From: Opisthorchis felineus
Taxonomy: Eukaryota > Platyhelminthes > Trematoda > Opisthorchiida > Opisthorchiidae
Assembly: GCA_004794785.1 (NCBI GenBank)
Contig: SJOL01006412.1
Location: 248,001 to 312,000 of the forward strand
Length of the DNA: 64,000 nucleotides
Direction: 5' to 3'
Under the pieces are notes generated by a model. It was not told the DNA's origin, did not search any database, and was given only the letters and a program-made list of their open reading frames with translations. Below are positions 45,046-55,677 of this stretch, in pieces (position 1 is the stretch's first letter; every line of letters starts with the position of its first letter). The translations under genes were made by a program, and so were the position numbers.

Positions 45046-45559
45046 TGGGAAGACGCGTGTATGGTGTCAGCGTACACTAGCCCTTGCAAAACTAGCCCGA
45101 GGTTAATATGACAGAGTCGACGGGTGATTTCAACTTTCCTCTCACAGACCGGCTAAGTTACGCGTAACAAGTGTCACCAACATCTCCAGAATCTCTGTTT
45201 CTTGAGCAAGTGCGGTACCCTTGACACCGTCCTCCGCCAACTTATCGCAGCTAGTAGTAGCAGTATAAGAGTCAATGTAAGTGACCGTAATGTTGTGTTA
45301 ACTAGAATGGGATACTACATACCGAAAAGGACGTTTGTTGTGCTCTAGTGAGCACGAATTGAATTAACTTAGTAGTCGGAAGATTAATCGGGCTGCAGGA
45401 AAATCTGGTTAAAATCCCGCTGCAACATGCGAAACCATAATATCCACACCACCGACCACCATTTATGTTACAGCTCCTCGGATTTGGGAGGAAAAGGGCG
45501 AAAACCGGGCGGCGCAGTCAGCATACCAAATACCGGAATTTATGAAATAAATAGATGGA
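45046..45559. other. stretch without a recognised gene
   Basis: No domain or RNA gene recognised on either strand. Confidence 0.4.
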
Positions 45560-46600
45560 AAGTGCCATTACTCAGTACTAACCAAGAGACGAGCATACAG
45601 GTATTGAGTACGCGGACGACATAGCTCTTCTTGGATCTGAACCCGTGATAATGCCAACAATATTAAATAATCTAAATAATGCCACCCCATGGTTTGGCAT
45701 GTGCTTCACACCGGCAAAGTGTAAAGTGCTTCTGCAAGACAAGGTGGGCTTGGAGCCTAACCTCATGCTATCGGATGAGCCGATTGAGATAGTGGACAAC
45801 TTTGTTTACCTGGGCAGCTGTATCGGCACCGGTGGTCTCGCGAAAAATGGTATTTCCATCCGGATTGAAAAAGCCAGAGCAGATTTTGTGAACCTGCGTC
45901 ACCTGTAGAGTAGGCGTGACATCAGCTTAACCGTCAAGTGTTTAGTTAACAATGCTGCAGTGCACTCCATCTTACTGTACGGATAAGAAACCTGGCCGCT
46001 GCGCGCCTAGGACGTCAAAAGACTTTCAATGTTTGACCATCGATGTCTTCGGAGCGATTCTGGTGGATCAGCAATGCTGAAGTACGTCGAATGATATTTG
46101 GAAGAAATAACTCACCGACAATAGATGAACTGATCACACTGAAGAGGTTGCGCTGGCTTGGCGACGTGCACCATATGCCAGTCGACCGACTTCCTCGAAG
46201 GGTTCTTTTCGCACAACCACGTGAGGGGTGGAAACGAGCCAGGGAGGTCAAACAATGACTTGGCAGCGAAGTATAAAAGCCATTAACAGCAAACTCAGCT
46301 GCGCTGGTCACTGTTGTCTTCCTGCATGGGGACCCCGAGACGGGCCACATCAATATTTAGAGACATTGTCAAACATGGCCCAGTCACGCCCTCAATGGCG
46401 CTCGTGCATCCAAGCTGTTGCCTTCAATGCATAGCTCCCTTTCCAACCCCCCCCCCCGCACCAATTTATCACCTCCCGCCTTCGATGCGCAGCTAACTAC
46501 CCCACCTCTTCAAATCATCGGTGAAAGAAACTGTGGCAGCTACAACCACTGTACGACAAGTACGCGTTTCTTACAGCTGATAATAATGATGATGATGGGT
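45560..46600 (+). mobile_element. RTE-2 LINE 3' fragment with preserved YADD motif
   Basis: Begins near the active site: GIEYADDIALLGSEP, an intact YADD, at about 45604-45645. Then NNLNNATPWFGMCFTPAKCK, EPIEIVDNFVYLGSC, GGLAKNGISIRIEKARADF, a stop, and shifted VHSILLYG-ETWPLRA, LKRLRWLGDVHHMPVDRLPR and [10 protein letters not shown] blocks. The 3' UTR includes a C11 run (46447-46457). It ends in TGATAATAATGATGATGATG at about 46577-46596, the microsatellite-like tail typical of RTE elements. Confidence 0.85.
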
Positions 46601-46659
46601 TGTTCGGCAGCGAAGCTTCAGTGCTTATACACCGATGTACTCTCAATGATGATTTACGT

Positions 46660-47010
46660 CGACACCTTACTGCGCGGACCAAGCGTGCCGAAGACTTAAA
46701 AATCTTGGGGATCATCGGCACCCGTGTTGATAAAGCCAAGTTGCAAGCGGGTCTGAAAAGACAAACCGAACGGTGCAGGGAATACGAACTGCGTGTCAAC
46801 GCCAGTAATTTCGTACTCGTGGCAGTGAGACCAGCACCGGGGACCGAAATATACATATTGGACTCGGAGCTTGTCCCACCAATGCAGACCACTCGCGATC
46901 TTGTAGAAAATATGCGCCTGCACGGTAGCATGGACCAAGATTTTGAAGGTTCTGTGGATGCCAAAGCGAACATTTCACACACATGATGCGCGCGGCACTC
47001 CTCCAACCAG
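46660..47010 (+). pseudogene. CR1-like reverse transcriptase fragment
   Basis: Inside the open frame 46600-46986 the sequence from about residue 28 reads RAEDLKILGI, where the YADD active site has become Ala-Glu-Asp. It continues with LKRQTERCREYELRVN and MQTTRDLVENMRL (usually TRDLGV), then DAKANIS. This is the post-active-site region of a CR1/jockey RT. It abuts the RTE-2 3' end. Only about 350 bp remain. Confidence 0.6.
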
Positions 47011-47254
47011 CAACGGAGTGTGCTCAGTCAGCATACTACCCGTGTACAGAGGGTGAGGGACACACCAGCTAGAACAAGCTCAGAGCTGTGCAACTGTCTC
47101 CGTTCGAATGCAGATGTCGCACATCGGGCCTAATTACTTAGCTTCGGTGGTAAAAATGACGGTTCTCTGATCTTTTGTGGTTGTTTCTACCGACACACTA
47201 TGGGAAATAAATTGAAGCTATGAGTGCAGCGGACAGATGAGTCACTCAGGTGTA

Positions 47255-47432
47255 AAAATAAAAAAGGAACGTTTAACTGTAGCACCCTTCCGGTGTCTAG
47301 CTGCCGTGCCAACTGAAGGATACTTCCAGGTTGCCCAAGCCTAGACAGGAACATTCGAGTTGCCGAGGTTGAGTTCGAACCACGAACTTTCCGGTCCGCA
47401 AGCTGGCGCCTTAACCACTGAGTTATCTCGAG
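47255..47432 (-). mobile_element. tRNA-derived SINE, copy C, with 10-bp target duplication
   Basis: On the minus strand: box A (ACTCAGTGGTTAAGGCGCC), box B (GGTTCGAACTC), the body landmark GGCTTGGGCAACCTGG, then CACCGGAAGGGTGCTACAG and a T-rich tail. CTCAGGTGTA is found at 47245-47254 and 47433-47442, directly flanking the element. That is a perfect target-site duplication, and it shows target-primed insertion. Confidence 0.88.
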
Positions 47433-47676
47433 CTCAGGTGTACCGACTGTCAAGTCGATCAGAAACTCACTGGAACCACCTTGCTGCGTTTATAACCCAG
47501 TGAAGCAGTTCAAAATACTGCTAGATTGTCGCCTCATATAAGAAACGACCCGGGGTCGTACCGGAAGCGAAAGCCATCCATTGTCCTCGACAGAGAAATC
47601 AAGAATCAAGACACGTTTCCTAAGTTTGTGACTGTAGTCCAACGTTGGGAGCATATTGTGTCATATTGACAATAAG

Positions 47677-47810
47677 TTCGAGAAAGCTCAGTGGCTAAGA
47701 CGCGAACTTATTGACCGAAAGTTCCGTACTTTGAACCCATCCACAGCATCTTGAGTGCTCCTGTTAAGGCTTCGGTAGAGTATCTTGCATCCGTGGGGTT
47801 GTAACGGTTT
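47677..47810 (+). mobile_element. degraded SINE head, copy E
   Basis: CGAGAAAGCTCAGTGGCTAA resembles the SINE box A and TTTGAACCC a decayed box B; a weak body match follows (GTGCTCCTGTTAAGGC). It is much older than copies A, C and D by its divergence. A decayed tRNA gene is an alternative. Confidence 0.45.
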
Positions 47811-48135
47811 CACCGAACCCACTAATGCGGTTTGGTTAATAATTGCATATCTTCCCCCTAATTTGAGCCACTCTTTATCGGTTCGAGTCCCGTAAATATC
47901 AAGGCCGTGCAACTGGTAATTTAATGTATCAGTGAACGTTTACTAGCCCTAAGGATTGGCCGAACTGCTGTGCCTGGCGTACATTCGAGTGCTATCATTT
48001 CGGAGGCTTAGTTTCTATTGTTTATTCCAGTTAGGCGGGTAAGTTTTTTTATATTTCAGCCTTTCGAGGGACACGCTTGACCAAACTCCGCACTTTTGTG
48101 GACGAGAGCAATCTAGATTTTTGTGTCTTCCCAGT

Positions 48136-48882
48136 ATGAATGCCACCGTTGATTTGGTGACTACAGTTGCAGTAGTTCGCAATGCGACAACCGTCTCGGA
48201 AATAAGTCCTGCATGTATTGATTTGATTTTAAACATCGTTCTGTCCACGGCCTCCTTGTTGGTGTTCATTGGTACGGTCATTATCACCTACTTTGTTGAT
48301 GACCCTGGCCTTCGGAAATTGAAACGCGGTACTCAACAAGTAAGCCGTTCTGTCATCCTCTTCTCTTTTTCACTACTCAGTCCGAGTCCGTCGATATTAC
48401 TGAATCAGACAAAAATTATATTCGCTATTTGGCCGAGCGCAAGTTCCAAAATCAAATCAAAGGCCATACATTCTCGGCGTTTTCACCTGCTTATAACCTG
48501 TCCTTAACCACTGGAATTGAACATCCAGAGTTACGCCGCACTGTACCTTACGCGCGAAGACGTGCCTGCTCAGAATCACATACAGGTCATCGGATGAGTG
48601 ATGCTAGCTCGGAAACACAGGTAATTCTTAGCGCTCACTATTATTGGTATAGGTCATCCTGGAACACTTGTTACTTCCACTGGGTCCTGGAAGTTCACGT
48701 ACATCGCTCAGGCTGAAACCCAGTTTCCATGTGCCGTTCTCCGGTAGACGGTATACTGGCCAAATTGTATACTCGAAAACTTAATCATTTTATCTAGGTC
48801 GCGTCGGTTGGGAAGGAATTCGGAAGAATCAGTAATTCCATCATCTGCCCCGGAGGGTAGCGACCAAAAGCCAGAAGCTTGA
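48136..48882 (+). CDS. predicted single-pass membrane protein gene, four exons with micro-introns
   Basis: The likely coding path is 48136-48339, 48381-48620, 48653-48750 and 48798-48882 (TGA), giving 208 residues. Introns are 41, 32 and 47 nt, start with GTAAGC, GTAATT and GTATAC, and end in CAG or TAG. Exon 1 and exon 2 are exactly 68 and 80 codons, and every junction keeps the frame open. Residues 1-26 carry two N-glycosylation sequons (N2, N16). Residues about 30-54 are a membrane helix (LILNIVLSTASLLVFIGTVI), followed by KLKR, so the N-terminus is probably outside and the ~150-residue tail cytosolic. The tail is Ser/Arg-rich. I do not recognise the family. CTTCCCAG immediately before the ATG may be a splice acceptor, so a 5' untranslated exon is likely. 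Exon 4's boundary is the least certain; another acceptor phase would end at 48860. Confidence 0.65.
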
Positions 48883-49984
48883 TTCATCACTTCTAGACGA
48901 CTTAAAATCCACATTCAAGCTATTGTACAACTGATGAACATATTGTTTCCTCGAATCGATTTGCTTTCCCACAGGCTTATTTTCACATTTCACACTCGTC
49001 TAACGATTGTATGAAGAGCTTGGCTTTAATGACTACTGTGTGATATTTTATCCCCTATCAGCTCTGTTATGACACAGCTCACTATGTCATGTCACTATGT
49101 TGGCATTTCCCATAACCACAATACACAGATGGATCTTCACCTAAATACGAAAAGTAAAATGTCCATGGTATTGCAAAAACTGTTACTAGAAAGAGAGCTC
49201 CCTAATCAAAGTCGGAAACCGTGATGTGTTGGTCTGGCTTGAATGCTGCGAGGAGCACTTGGGCTACACCGGCTGAAACCTAGTTCCAATTGGTGCAGCC
49301 CCATCAGGAAGACCAAAAGGGAGCAGTCAAACTAAGGGCAACGAGAACGTGTACTACAGGTAATCGTATTATGAAGCGGTCGTACTGTCCTCCGCGATAG
49401 AAATGTAAAGGCAGTAGGGTGCCTCATCCAGGTGACCAGCATGCCCATGTTTACGGAACTGGCGATGCCGTTCTCCCTCAAGAAAGTACGAGTTAGTATA
49501 GCGTCGGCCCAAAAAGCTGCACTTTCCGATCGCCCGATGGTTGGCCGTGAATTCTGGTGTGTTATTCAATACTGAGGAATATTCTAAAACTGTAGAGTCT
49601 GGTGCTGCTCAGGAGGTATCTGCTGTACACAGCGGCGTTAGGTGTCAGATAGTTGCGACGTACTTCCTGCACCCCCGAGCCAGGCCAGCCCCCTCCCTTA
49701 GCCAAGCTGACGAGGCTCTTAAATCATTGGCTCCGGGAATTATCCCTCAAGACCACCCTAACAACCACTGTCTCCTGGTTCGGACTTTTCAGTCAAAGAT
49801 TAGGATAAGGGTCCCCGAACAGAAGCTTCCATCCTCCCGCTGCCTTGCGGACCAGTCAGAGGCTCAACGTTGGGTACATCAACCAAAACCCTTCGGTCTG
49901 ACGCACTGGAAAGTACCATCCACCCTTAGGGTTCCGTTCACTCGCCTTCACCCACAGTCGGACCTTATTCATCAAATGATGCAC
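48883..49984. other. 3' flank of the membrane-protein gene, no gene recognised
   Basis: No AATAAA was found close to the stop codon. Short open frames only; the 49541-50023 plus frame runs into the complement of the RTE-1 3' end and is not a gene. Confidence 0.4.
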
Positions 49985-49989
49985 TCGCC

Positions 49990-52180
49990 ATCATCAACAT
50001 CAGTGTTCAACACCGATGCCTGACTGCTGTACAACCATGTTTTTTTGAAAGCCTTATTGTGAAGGAAAAAATAAAGGTAGACGGGGAAGAAATTTAGTGC
50101 TAACTTACTACAATCATTCCGAGGTGTCTACACATCCAGACACTCATTCAGGCAACCTGGGTAGAAAATGACAACAAGAACGCCACTGACATCGGTTGGC
50201 AGCCATATCTTGCAGCGTCTCCAACCAAGTGCAGTGGGGATCACGCGGTTCCCATCCTGGAAGGCGAGTAGCACCGACATCACCCAAACGTTTCGTAATC
50301 TCCTTCATACCCCTCTGCCTGGTCAATGGTTGGGTACCTCTCTGCTTCCGACACTCTGAATTGAGCTTGGAAAACAGCACTCTCTTCGGCAAACGATGGT
50401 TGGGCATTCGCAACACATGTCTCAACCAACGCAGCTTCTGGTGCTGGACACATTCTTCAATGGACGTTCCCGTTGTACAACCGAAAACTCGCTTTCTAAT
50501 TGCTTCGTTACGGATTCTCCGACACCAGCCCTCACGAGCTATGATCCTGAGACAACGATCGTCAAACACCTGAAGACGCCTCAGTTCCGCTGCTCGAACA
50601 GGCCAAGTCTCACAGCCATGCACTGTAGCTTGATACACACGTCCCTTGAGGTTCACGAATACGCCACTTTGACGCCATAGGTGTCTCAAATTAGCAAATA
50701 CGACCCGAGCCTTGCAGATCCGTGCATTGACCTGACCTGTCACACCACACTCGAAACTAATACAACTTCCAAGATACGTAAAACGCTTCACAACTTCCAG
50801 CGCCTCTCCGTGGATTGTAAGTGGCCTGTTCAGTGACTGCATGTCCACGAGCATGACCTTACACATTGTGGGTGCAAAGTGCATACCAAAAACACCTGCG
50901 CCTTCTCCTCCTCTTCGAAAACGAGAACGATGTCGTATGCATATCCCAGATCGTCACAGGCTACTTGAACACCAGGCTTTTGGAGACCTTCCAGCGTTCG
51001 TCTCACGATTTCATCGATCACGAAGTTAAATAGGAATGGAGAGACTGGGCATCCCTGACGGACACCACTTTGTGTACGGAAGCTTTTGGAGAGCTCGCCG
51101 TATATTCTCACACGTCCGGAAGTCCGAGAATACAAAGAACTTTTTATGTTCACGAAATTCCCGGGCATTCCTTGGTGGGCAAGCGTGTCAAGAAGAGCAG
51201 ACCAGTCAACCGAGTCGAATGCGCGTTGGAAATCCAGGAATACTAGAATTGTGGGTCGCTTATACGTATGGCGTTGTTCTAGCACCTGACGGAGTGTGGA
51301 GATTTGGTCAACGCAACCCCTACCAGGCCGGAATCCCGCTTGCTGCTCTCGAGTCAGTGTTTCACGAGCCACCGTAAGGCGACGAAGCACGAGTGGCGCC
51401 AACAATCTCGTTACGACCGGGGTCAAGCTGATCCCCCTGTGGTTACCAAGCTCACTACGAGCCCCTTTGTTGAAAATGGGCACTATCACCGACTCTCCCC
51501 AGTTGTCTGGGACAGATTCCTTTTCCAAATAGCAAGCAAACAGATCAGACAAGCTCTGAATGAGGACTTCACCCCCATCTTTGAACAACGCGGGTGGGAG
51601 GTCATCTGGACCAGAAGCTCGGTGGCGCTTGAGAGAACACATGCAGTCATAAACCTCCGATGCCGTAGGTGGTTCCACGTTCACCGTCCAGGGTTCTACG
51701 TCAACTGAGGCCTCCAGATGAGTGGCAGCTGGTGGCCACGACAATTGTTCGAATTATTCGGCCCAACGGTCAAGGCGTTCTTCTTTGTTCAAGATGGCCA
51801 CTCCATTCCGATCCTTGATGGTTTCGCTCACATGTGGTTTCCGGGGCCCGGTCGCACGGATCAACCGAAATAATCTTCAGGCATTACCGGCTTTCTGTGT
51901 CCACCACACTTCACGGTCGGCTTGCACGCTCGCCTTCACTTGACGTCTGATAATTCGTCGCATCAAGTTATGTTCGGGGCCGGCTGGGATATTTCTCAGA
52001 GATTTAAGGAGTGTCACCGTTCGGTCTGAGATCCAGTGCTTGAGTGAGCCTGGTGGTGTCGTGCCACAAGCAAAATTACCAGTACTATGCAAAGAAGTGG
52101 CAATCTCGTCTCAGTATGAGCTCACATCTGATTGTGGGCATTTACGAATGATGCACTGCGGTCAGTCCATCTGTTGTTCT
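49990..52180 (-). mobile_element. RTE-1 LINE copy 1 (5'-truncated)
   Basis: On the minus strand it carries the linker, RT (51744-50830), C-terminal region (50884-50144) and 3' UTR ending in GATGTTGATGATGG near 49995. It corresponds position by position, without indels, to 55330-57278 of copy 2 (coordinates sum to 107422). All frames of both strands give identical translations, so the DNA is essentially identical across at least 1.9 kb. The 5' flank beyond about 52104 and the 3' UTR below about 50100 differ from copy 2. The dead RT features are as described for copy 2. Confidence 0.9.
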
Positions 52181-52632
52181 GCTAATCAGGGTTCTGTGTG
52201 TATAATATCGCCCAGAAAAGTAAGCCGGAATAATCGCCTACTAAATTCTCGTGATCTGATCCACGTTGCAACGCTCAATATCCGTACTCTTCCAAATTCG
52301 GCTACAGACATCCCCTCTCTGTCGATGTGCGTTGTGTCTCCGAAACACGCACACAAGATCCCACTGCGTTCGTGCACCTCAAGCCGCTTAGAACGAGCTC
52401 AAATGTTCCGTATTTCATTCTTCGGGTACCGATGGATATCTACAGTGTGGGGTTTGCACTCAGCCACAGGTCTAAAAGCGCTTTACAGGACTGAATACCA
52501 GTGAATAGTCGTCTTTGCGCTATATGGTTGTCTGGCTCAAGATCACTGCAGGTCGATGGAGTAAACGGTGTCTATTTGCCCTGTCAGGATGCGCCTCGAC
52601 AGACTGCAGTTCTGAATCTGAGGACGGTTTTT

Positions 52633-52685
52633 AACGAGATCTGTCGCCATTGCTTTGGTCAGCAAGGACAGATATAGGCGGATGA
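52633..52685 (-). other. in-place micro-inversion inside the RTE endonuclease
   Basis: The plus strand reads the endonuclease up to SSESEDGF and resumes with GNAQ-GRPSPGEAHLGGRFG. The missing piece (expected pattern Y--L--LL--A--SDIV) is found on the minus strand at the same place as LYLSLLTKAMATDLV. Reversing roughly 52633-52685 restores the domain order. Confidence 0.6.
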
Positions 52686-52860
52686 TAGGAATGCCCAATA
52701 AGGGCGACCAAGCCCGGGAGAAGCACATTTGGGTGGTAGATTTGGAGTCTATGGTAATCGGATAATAGAGAGCGACTTCTTCGGTTGTGTGCTGATCATC
52801 TGCTGCTGGCCAGTGCGAAATTTCAGCACAAGCGTTCACAGCGAATTACTTGGAGACCGC

Positions 52861-53050
52861 AAAAATCGTCGTTCAACTGTCGCACCCTTTTGGTGCCTAG
52901 CTGCCATTCCAACAGAAGGAGACACGAGGGCTGAGATACTGCCAGGTTGCCCAAGCCCAGACAGGAGCAGTCGAGATGCTGAGGTCGGGTTCCAACCATG
53001 GACCTTCGGGTCCTTAAGCTGGCGCATTAACCACTGAGCTACCTCGAGTC
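52861..53050 (-). mobile_element. tRNA-derived SINE, copy D
   Basis: Minus strand: box A (TAGCTCAGTGGTTAATGCGC), box B decayed to GGTTGGAACCC, body landmark GGCTTGGGCAACCTGGCAGT, then GGCACCAAAAGGGTGCGACAG. It is inserted in the RTE endonuclease after the TWRP-type block. No clear target duplication was seen. Confidence 0.85.
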
Positions 53051-54055
53051 CTTTCTTTATTTGCCGATGGAGAGCCTCAGTCAAAGACTGCCGTCCCTTC
53101 TAGGGTACGCAACTTGAGCATGATCATGCCATTGTGCGAGCTTCGTTATCATTTCGCTTTTCGTCAGCATTACGCGTGCCGGAGTGGAGTAATTCTGTCT
53201 ATCAAATTCGACTAGTTTCAGTAGTTCAGCGGTATCGAGTTGTTCTGGCTGGAAGGCTGCTAGAAAGGCACAGTCACGTTCGGGACGAAAACTTTTTGGA
53301 ATTCGAATGGAAACGAGCTAAAGAAGCTGCGCTGTCAGCTTTTAGAACTGTCTCCAAGTCATCCGACTCGACTAGATGAACACTGGGTTTCATCGAGATC
53401 AGCTGATCCCTTTGCTGCAAGATGATCCAAACTAGTAACTGGCGACTATGATGGTGCACCTAGGTCCCTCGAACGTCGGATACTCAATAGCCTGAAGATT
53501 GACAGAACACTGATGGATTGCGAGGTTTCAGGAGATGTAGAAGGTTTTCGCTAGATGGAACAGCCTCGCCCTGAGGGCTGAACACTTTAAAGAGCAGTTC
53601 AGCTGGTCTGCTTCAACACATTCTCTGAAAGAATCCAACAAGTCCGAATGGAGGATCGACACCAGCCCGCCATCAAACAACAGAAATTCAGTGGAAAGCA
53701 TCACTCCTCCACCGTCATGAAGACACTGGACCTTACCGTGGTGTGACGGTATGCGCACCTCAGCGACCCATTGAGCCATACTGGCGGGGGGGGGATATCC
53801 CCGTGATACTCACAGAGTCTCTCATACCAAGTTGGTCAATGGTTAGAGGTCTGACGAACACAGTCTCCTGGCCTTCCAGGTTGGGGGTTGGAACATGTGG
53901 CGACTTGTTCTGTAGAAATGGTAATGCATTTGCATTTCCTGCCAAACACCGCTGCCTTGCGGTTAGGCTTTGAGCCAAAGGCTTTGGTTGAGGACCCTAA
54001 TCGTCCTCCTGTCTAGGTGTGGGCGCCCTGACAGTATCCCAGCTCACGTACAACC

Positions 54056-55267
54056 ATGATACCTACATCTAACAATAAACTCATGCCACATCGGCCGTCG
54101 CGTGGTGCCATCAGCCGGGTCGCCTTACTCGCTGCATACAGCAGGGCGGGTAAGCGAAAACAGGCTACTGCTGACGCCTCCCTTCTTTCTATTTCACATA
54201 CTTTTTCTTCCCCCTCTCCCTACCCCATTAATAACTCTACTCTTGTAGGCCCAGCACTTAGGACTGATGACTCCGTTCGTCATGCATCGGTTTTGCGTGC
54301 AGCATCTGCTCGTCACATGGCGCCGACATCCTCAGGCATCTCCAAAACAATCTTTAAGCCTCGACAGCCAGTCTATCTGGCCGCCTTCAATGTCCGCACT
54401 CTGAAGCAAGCGGGACAACAAGCTGCTCTTGCTCTCACGCTGGACTCGCTTGGCATTGATGTGTGCTGTGTCTCAGAAACAAGAATTCAAGATGCAAGCA
54501 CAGTGATTGAGCTAACCGCCCCATCACTCTCCACTCGCTTCCGGCTACGCACCTCTGGTGATCCAGAGGCTGCTGCGGCGGGATGTGCAGGGGTTGGTAT
54601 CGTTCTGAGTCAGCGGGCGGAAGCATCCTTGCTTGACTGGATACCTGTTGATAGTCGCCTCTGTGCGGTTCGTCTGGCAACGTCTGTGAAGGAGTCTCAC
54701 AAGCGGGAAGTTGAGAGATGTCTGTTTATCGTGTCTGCTTATGCCCCAACTGACTGTAGCTCCGACGCTGTCAAAGACAGGTTTTACGACGCCCTGAATG
54801 TCCTGCTGCGGCGAGCTAAAAGCTCAGATATCGTGGTGGTTGCCGGAGATCTGAATGCACAAGTGGGCAGGCTTAGCGTATCTCAGAATCAATTAGGAGG
54901 TCGACATGGATTGGACTCGGTACGTACGGACAATGGGGAACGATTGCTTCAGCTGTGTGCTGATCGCAGGCTGTTTTTATGCAGTACCAACTTCCGAAAT
55001 AGCCGAAGTCGTCTGGCCACATGGTGTCCTCCAACGGCATGCCGGCCACAAACTCAAATAGATCACGTTGCCATCAGTTACCGATGGCGTGGGTCAATAA
55101 CTGACTGTCGCTCGTTTTGGAACACATTTGTGGATTCTGACCACGAACTCGTGGGGAGTCGCTTCTCCCTACGTTTCCAGGGCCGCGTAAGGTGCGTACA
55201 AATCGCCTCGCAACTGAGAGACTGGCAGATGCAGATGTTAGCCGAAGTTACCAGAATAGTCTCTTAG
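54056..55267 (+). CDS. RTE-1 APE-type endonuclease, open reading frame
   Basis: A 403-codon frame, the longest in the window. Residues 1-105 are a basic, Ser-rich leader; the endonuclease occupies about 106-370. Catalytic and binding residues are all present: N112 (AAFNVRTL), E141 (VSETR), the SAYAPTD block at 227-233, D265 and N267 (AGDLNAQVG), D336-H337 (IDHVAI) and S361-D362-H363 (DSDHELV). The frame shifts after about residue 373, where the natural continuation (RTNRLATERLADADV) is in the frame starting at 55192. The domain would nick DNA to start target-primed reverse transcription. The ATG at 54056 is the first in frame, but translation of the native element may start elsewhere. Confidence 0.75.
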   Translation: MIPTSNNKLMPHRPSRGAISRVALLAAYSRAGKRKQATADASLLSISHTFSSPSPYPINNSTLVGPALRTDDSVRHASVLRAASARHMAPTSSGISKTIFKPRQPVYLAAFNVRTLKQAGQQAALALTLDSLGIDVCCVSETRIQDASTVIELTAPSLSTRFRLRTSGDPEAAAAGCAGVGIVLSQRAEASLLDWIPVDSRLCAVRLATSVKESHKREVERCLFIVSAYAPTDCSSDAVKDRFYDALNVLLRRAKSSDIVVVAGDLNAQVGRLSVSQNQLGGRHGLDSVRTDNGERLLQLCADRRLFLCSTNFRNSRSRLATWCPPTACRPQTQIDHVAISYRWRGSITDCRSFWNTFVDSDHELVGSRFSLRFQGRVRCVQIASQLRDWQMQMLAEVTRIVS

Positions 55268-55677
55268 AGTCTCTTCCAAATTCTCCACCATCAGATGTGA
55301 ACTCATACTTGGACGAGATTGCCACTTCTTTGCATAGTACTGGTAATTTTGCTTGTGGCACGACACCACCAGGCTCACTCAAGCACTGGATCTCAGACCG
55401 AACGGTGACACTCCTTAAATCTCTGAGAAATATCCCAGCCGGCCCCGAACATAACTTGATGCGACGAATTATCAGACGTCAAGTGAAGGCGAGCGTGCAA
55501 GCCGACCGTGAAGTGTGGTGGACACAGAAAGCCGGTAATGCCTGAAGATTATTTCGGTTGATCCGTGCGACCGGGCCCCGGAAACCACATGTGAGCGAAA
55601 CCATCAAGGATCGGAATGGAGTGGCCATCTTGAACAAAGAAGAACGCCTTGACCGTTGGGCCGAATAATTCGAACAA

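Larger units (their letters stand above)
52240..53750 (+). mobile_element. RTE-type LINE fragment: endonuclease and linker
   Basis: Plus strand: HVATLNIRTLPNSATD (the catalytic Asn block), CLFALSGCASTDCSSESE (the SAYAPTD block), NAQ and EAHLGGRFGVYGNR, LLLASAKFQ, then a SINE insert (52861-53050). Past it come DCRPF, EHDHAIVRASLSFRF (the SDH block) and the linker AKEAALSAFRTVSKS and FKEQFSW. About 55 bp between SSESE and NAQ is inverted in place (see separate entry). It ends just before the G9 run at 53786. Related to, but distinct from, RTE-1 and RTE-2. Confidence 0.75.

Noticed and set aside
48798..48860. alternative last exon of the membrane-protein gene joined directly after exon 2
   Set aside because: It is in phase but skips a clean open exon (48653-48750). 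The four-exon path keeps all junctions in phase and yields a longer acidic tail; kept only as an alternative.
51304..51708. 134-codon plus-strand frame, repeated at 55714 and 62412 on the other strand
   Set aside because: Antisense shadow of the RTE-1 reverse transcriptase; repeated because the three copies are identical.
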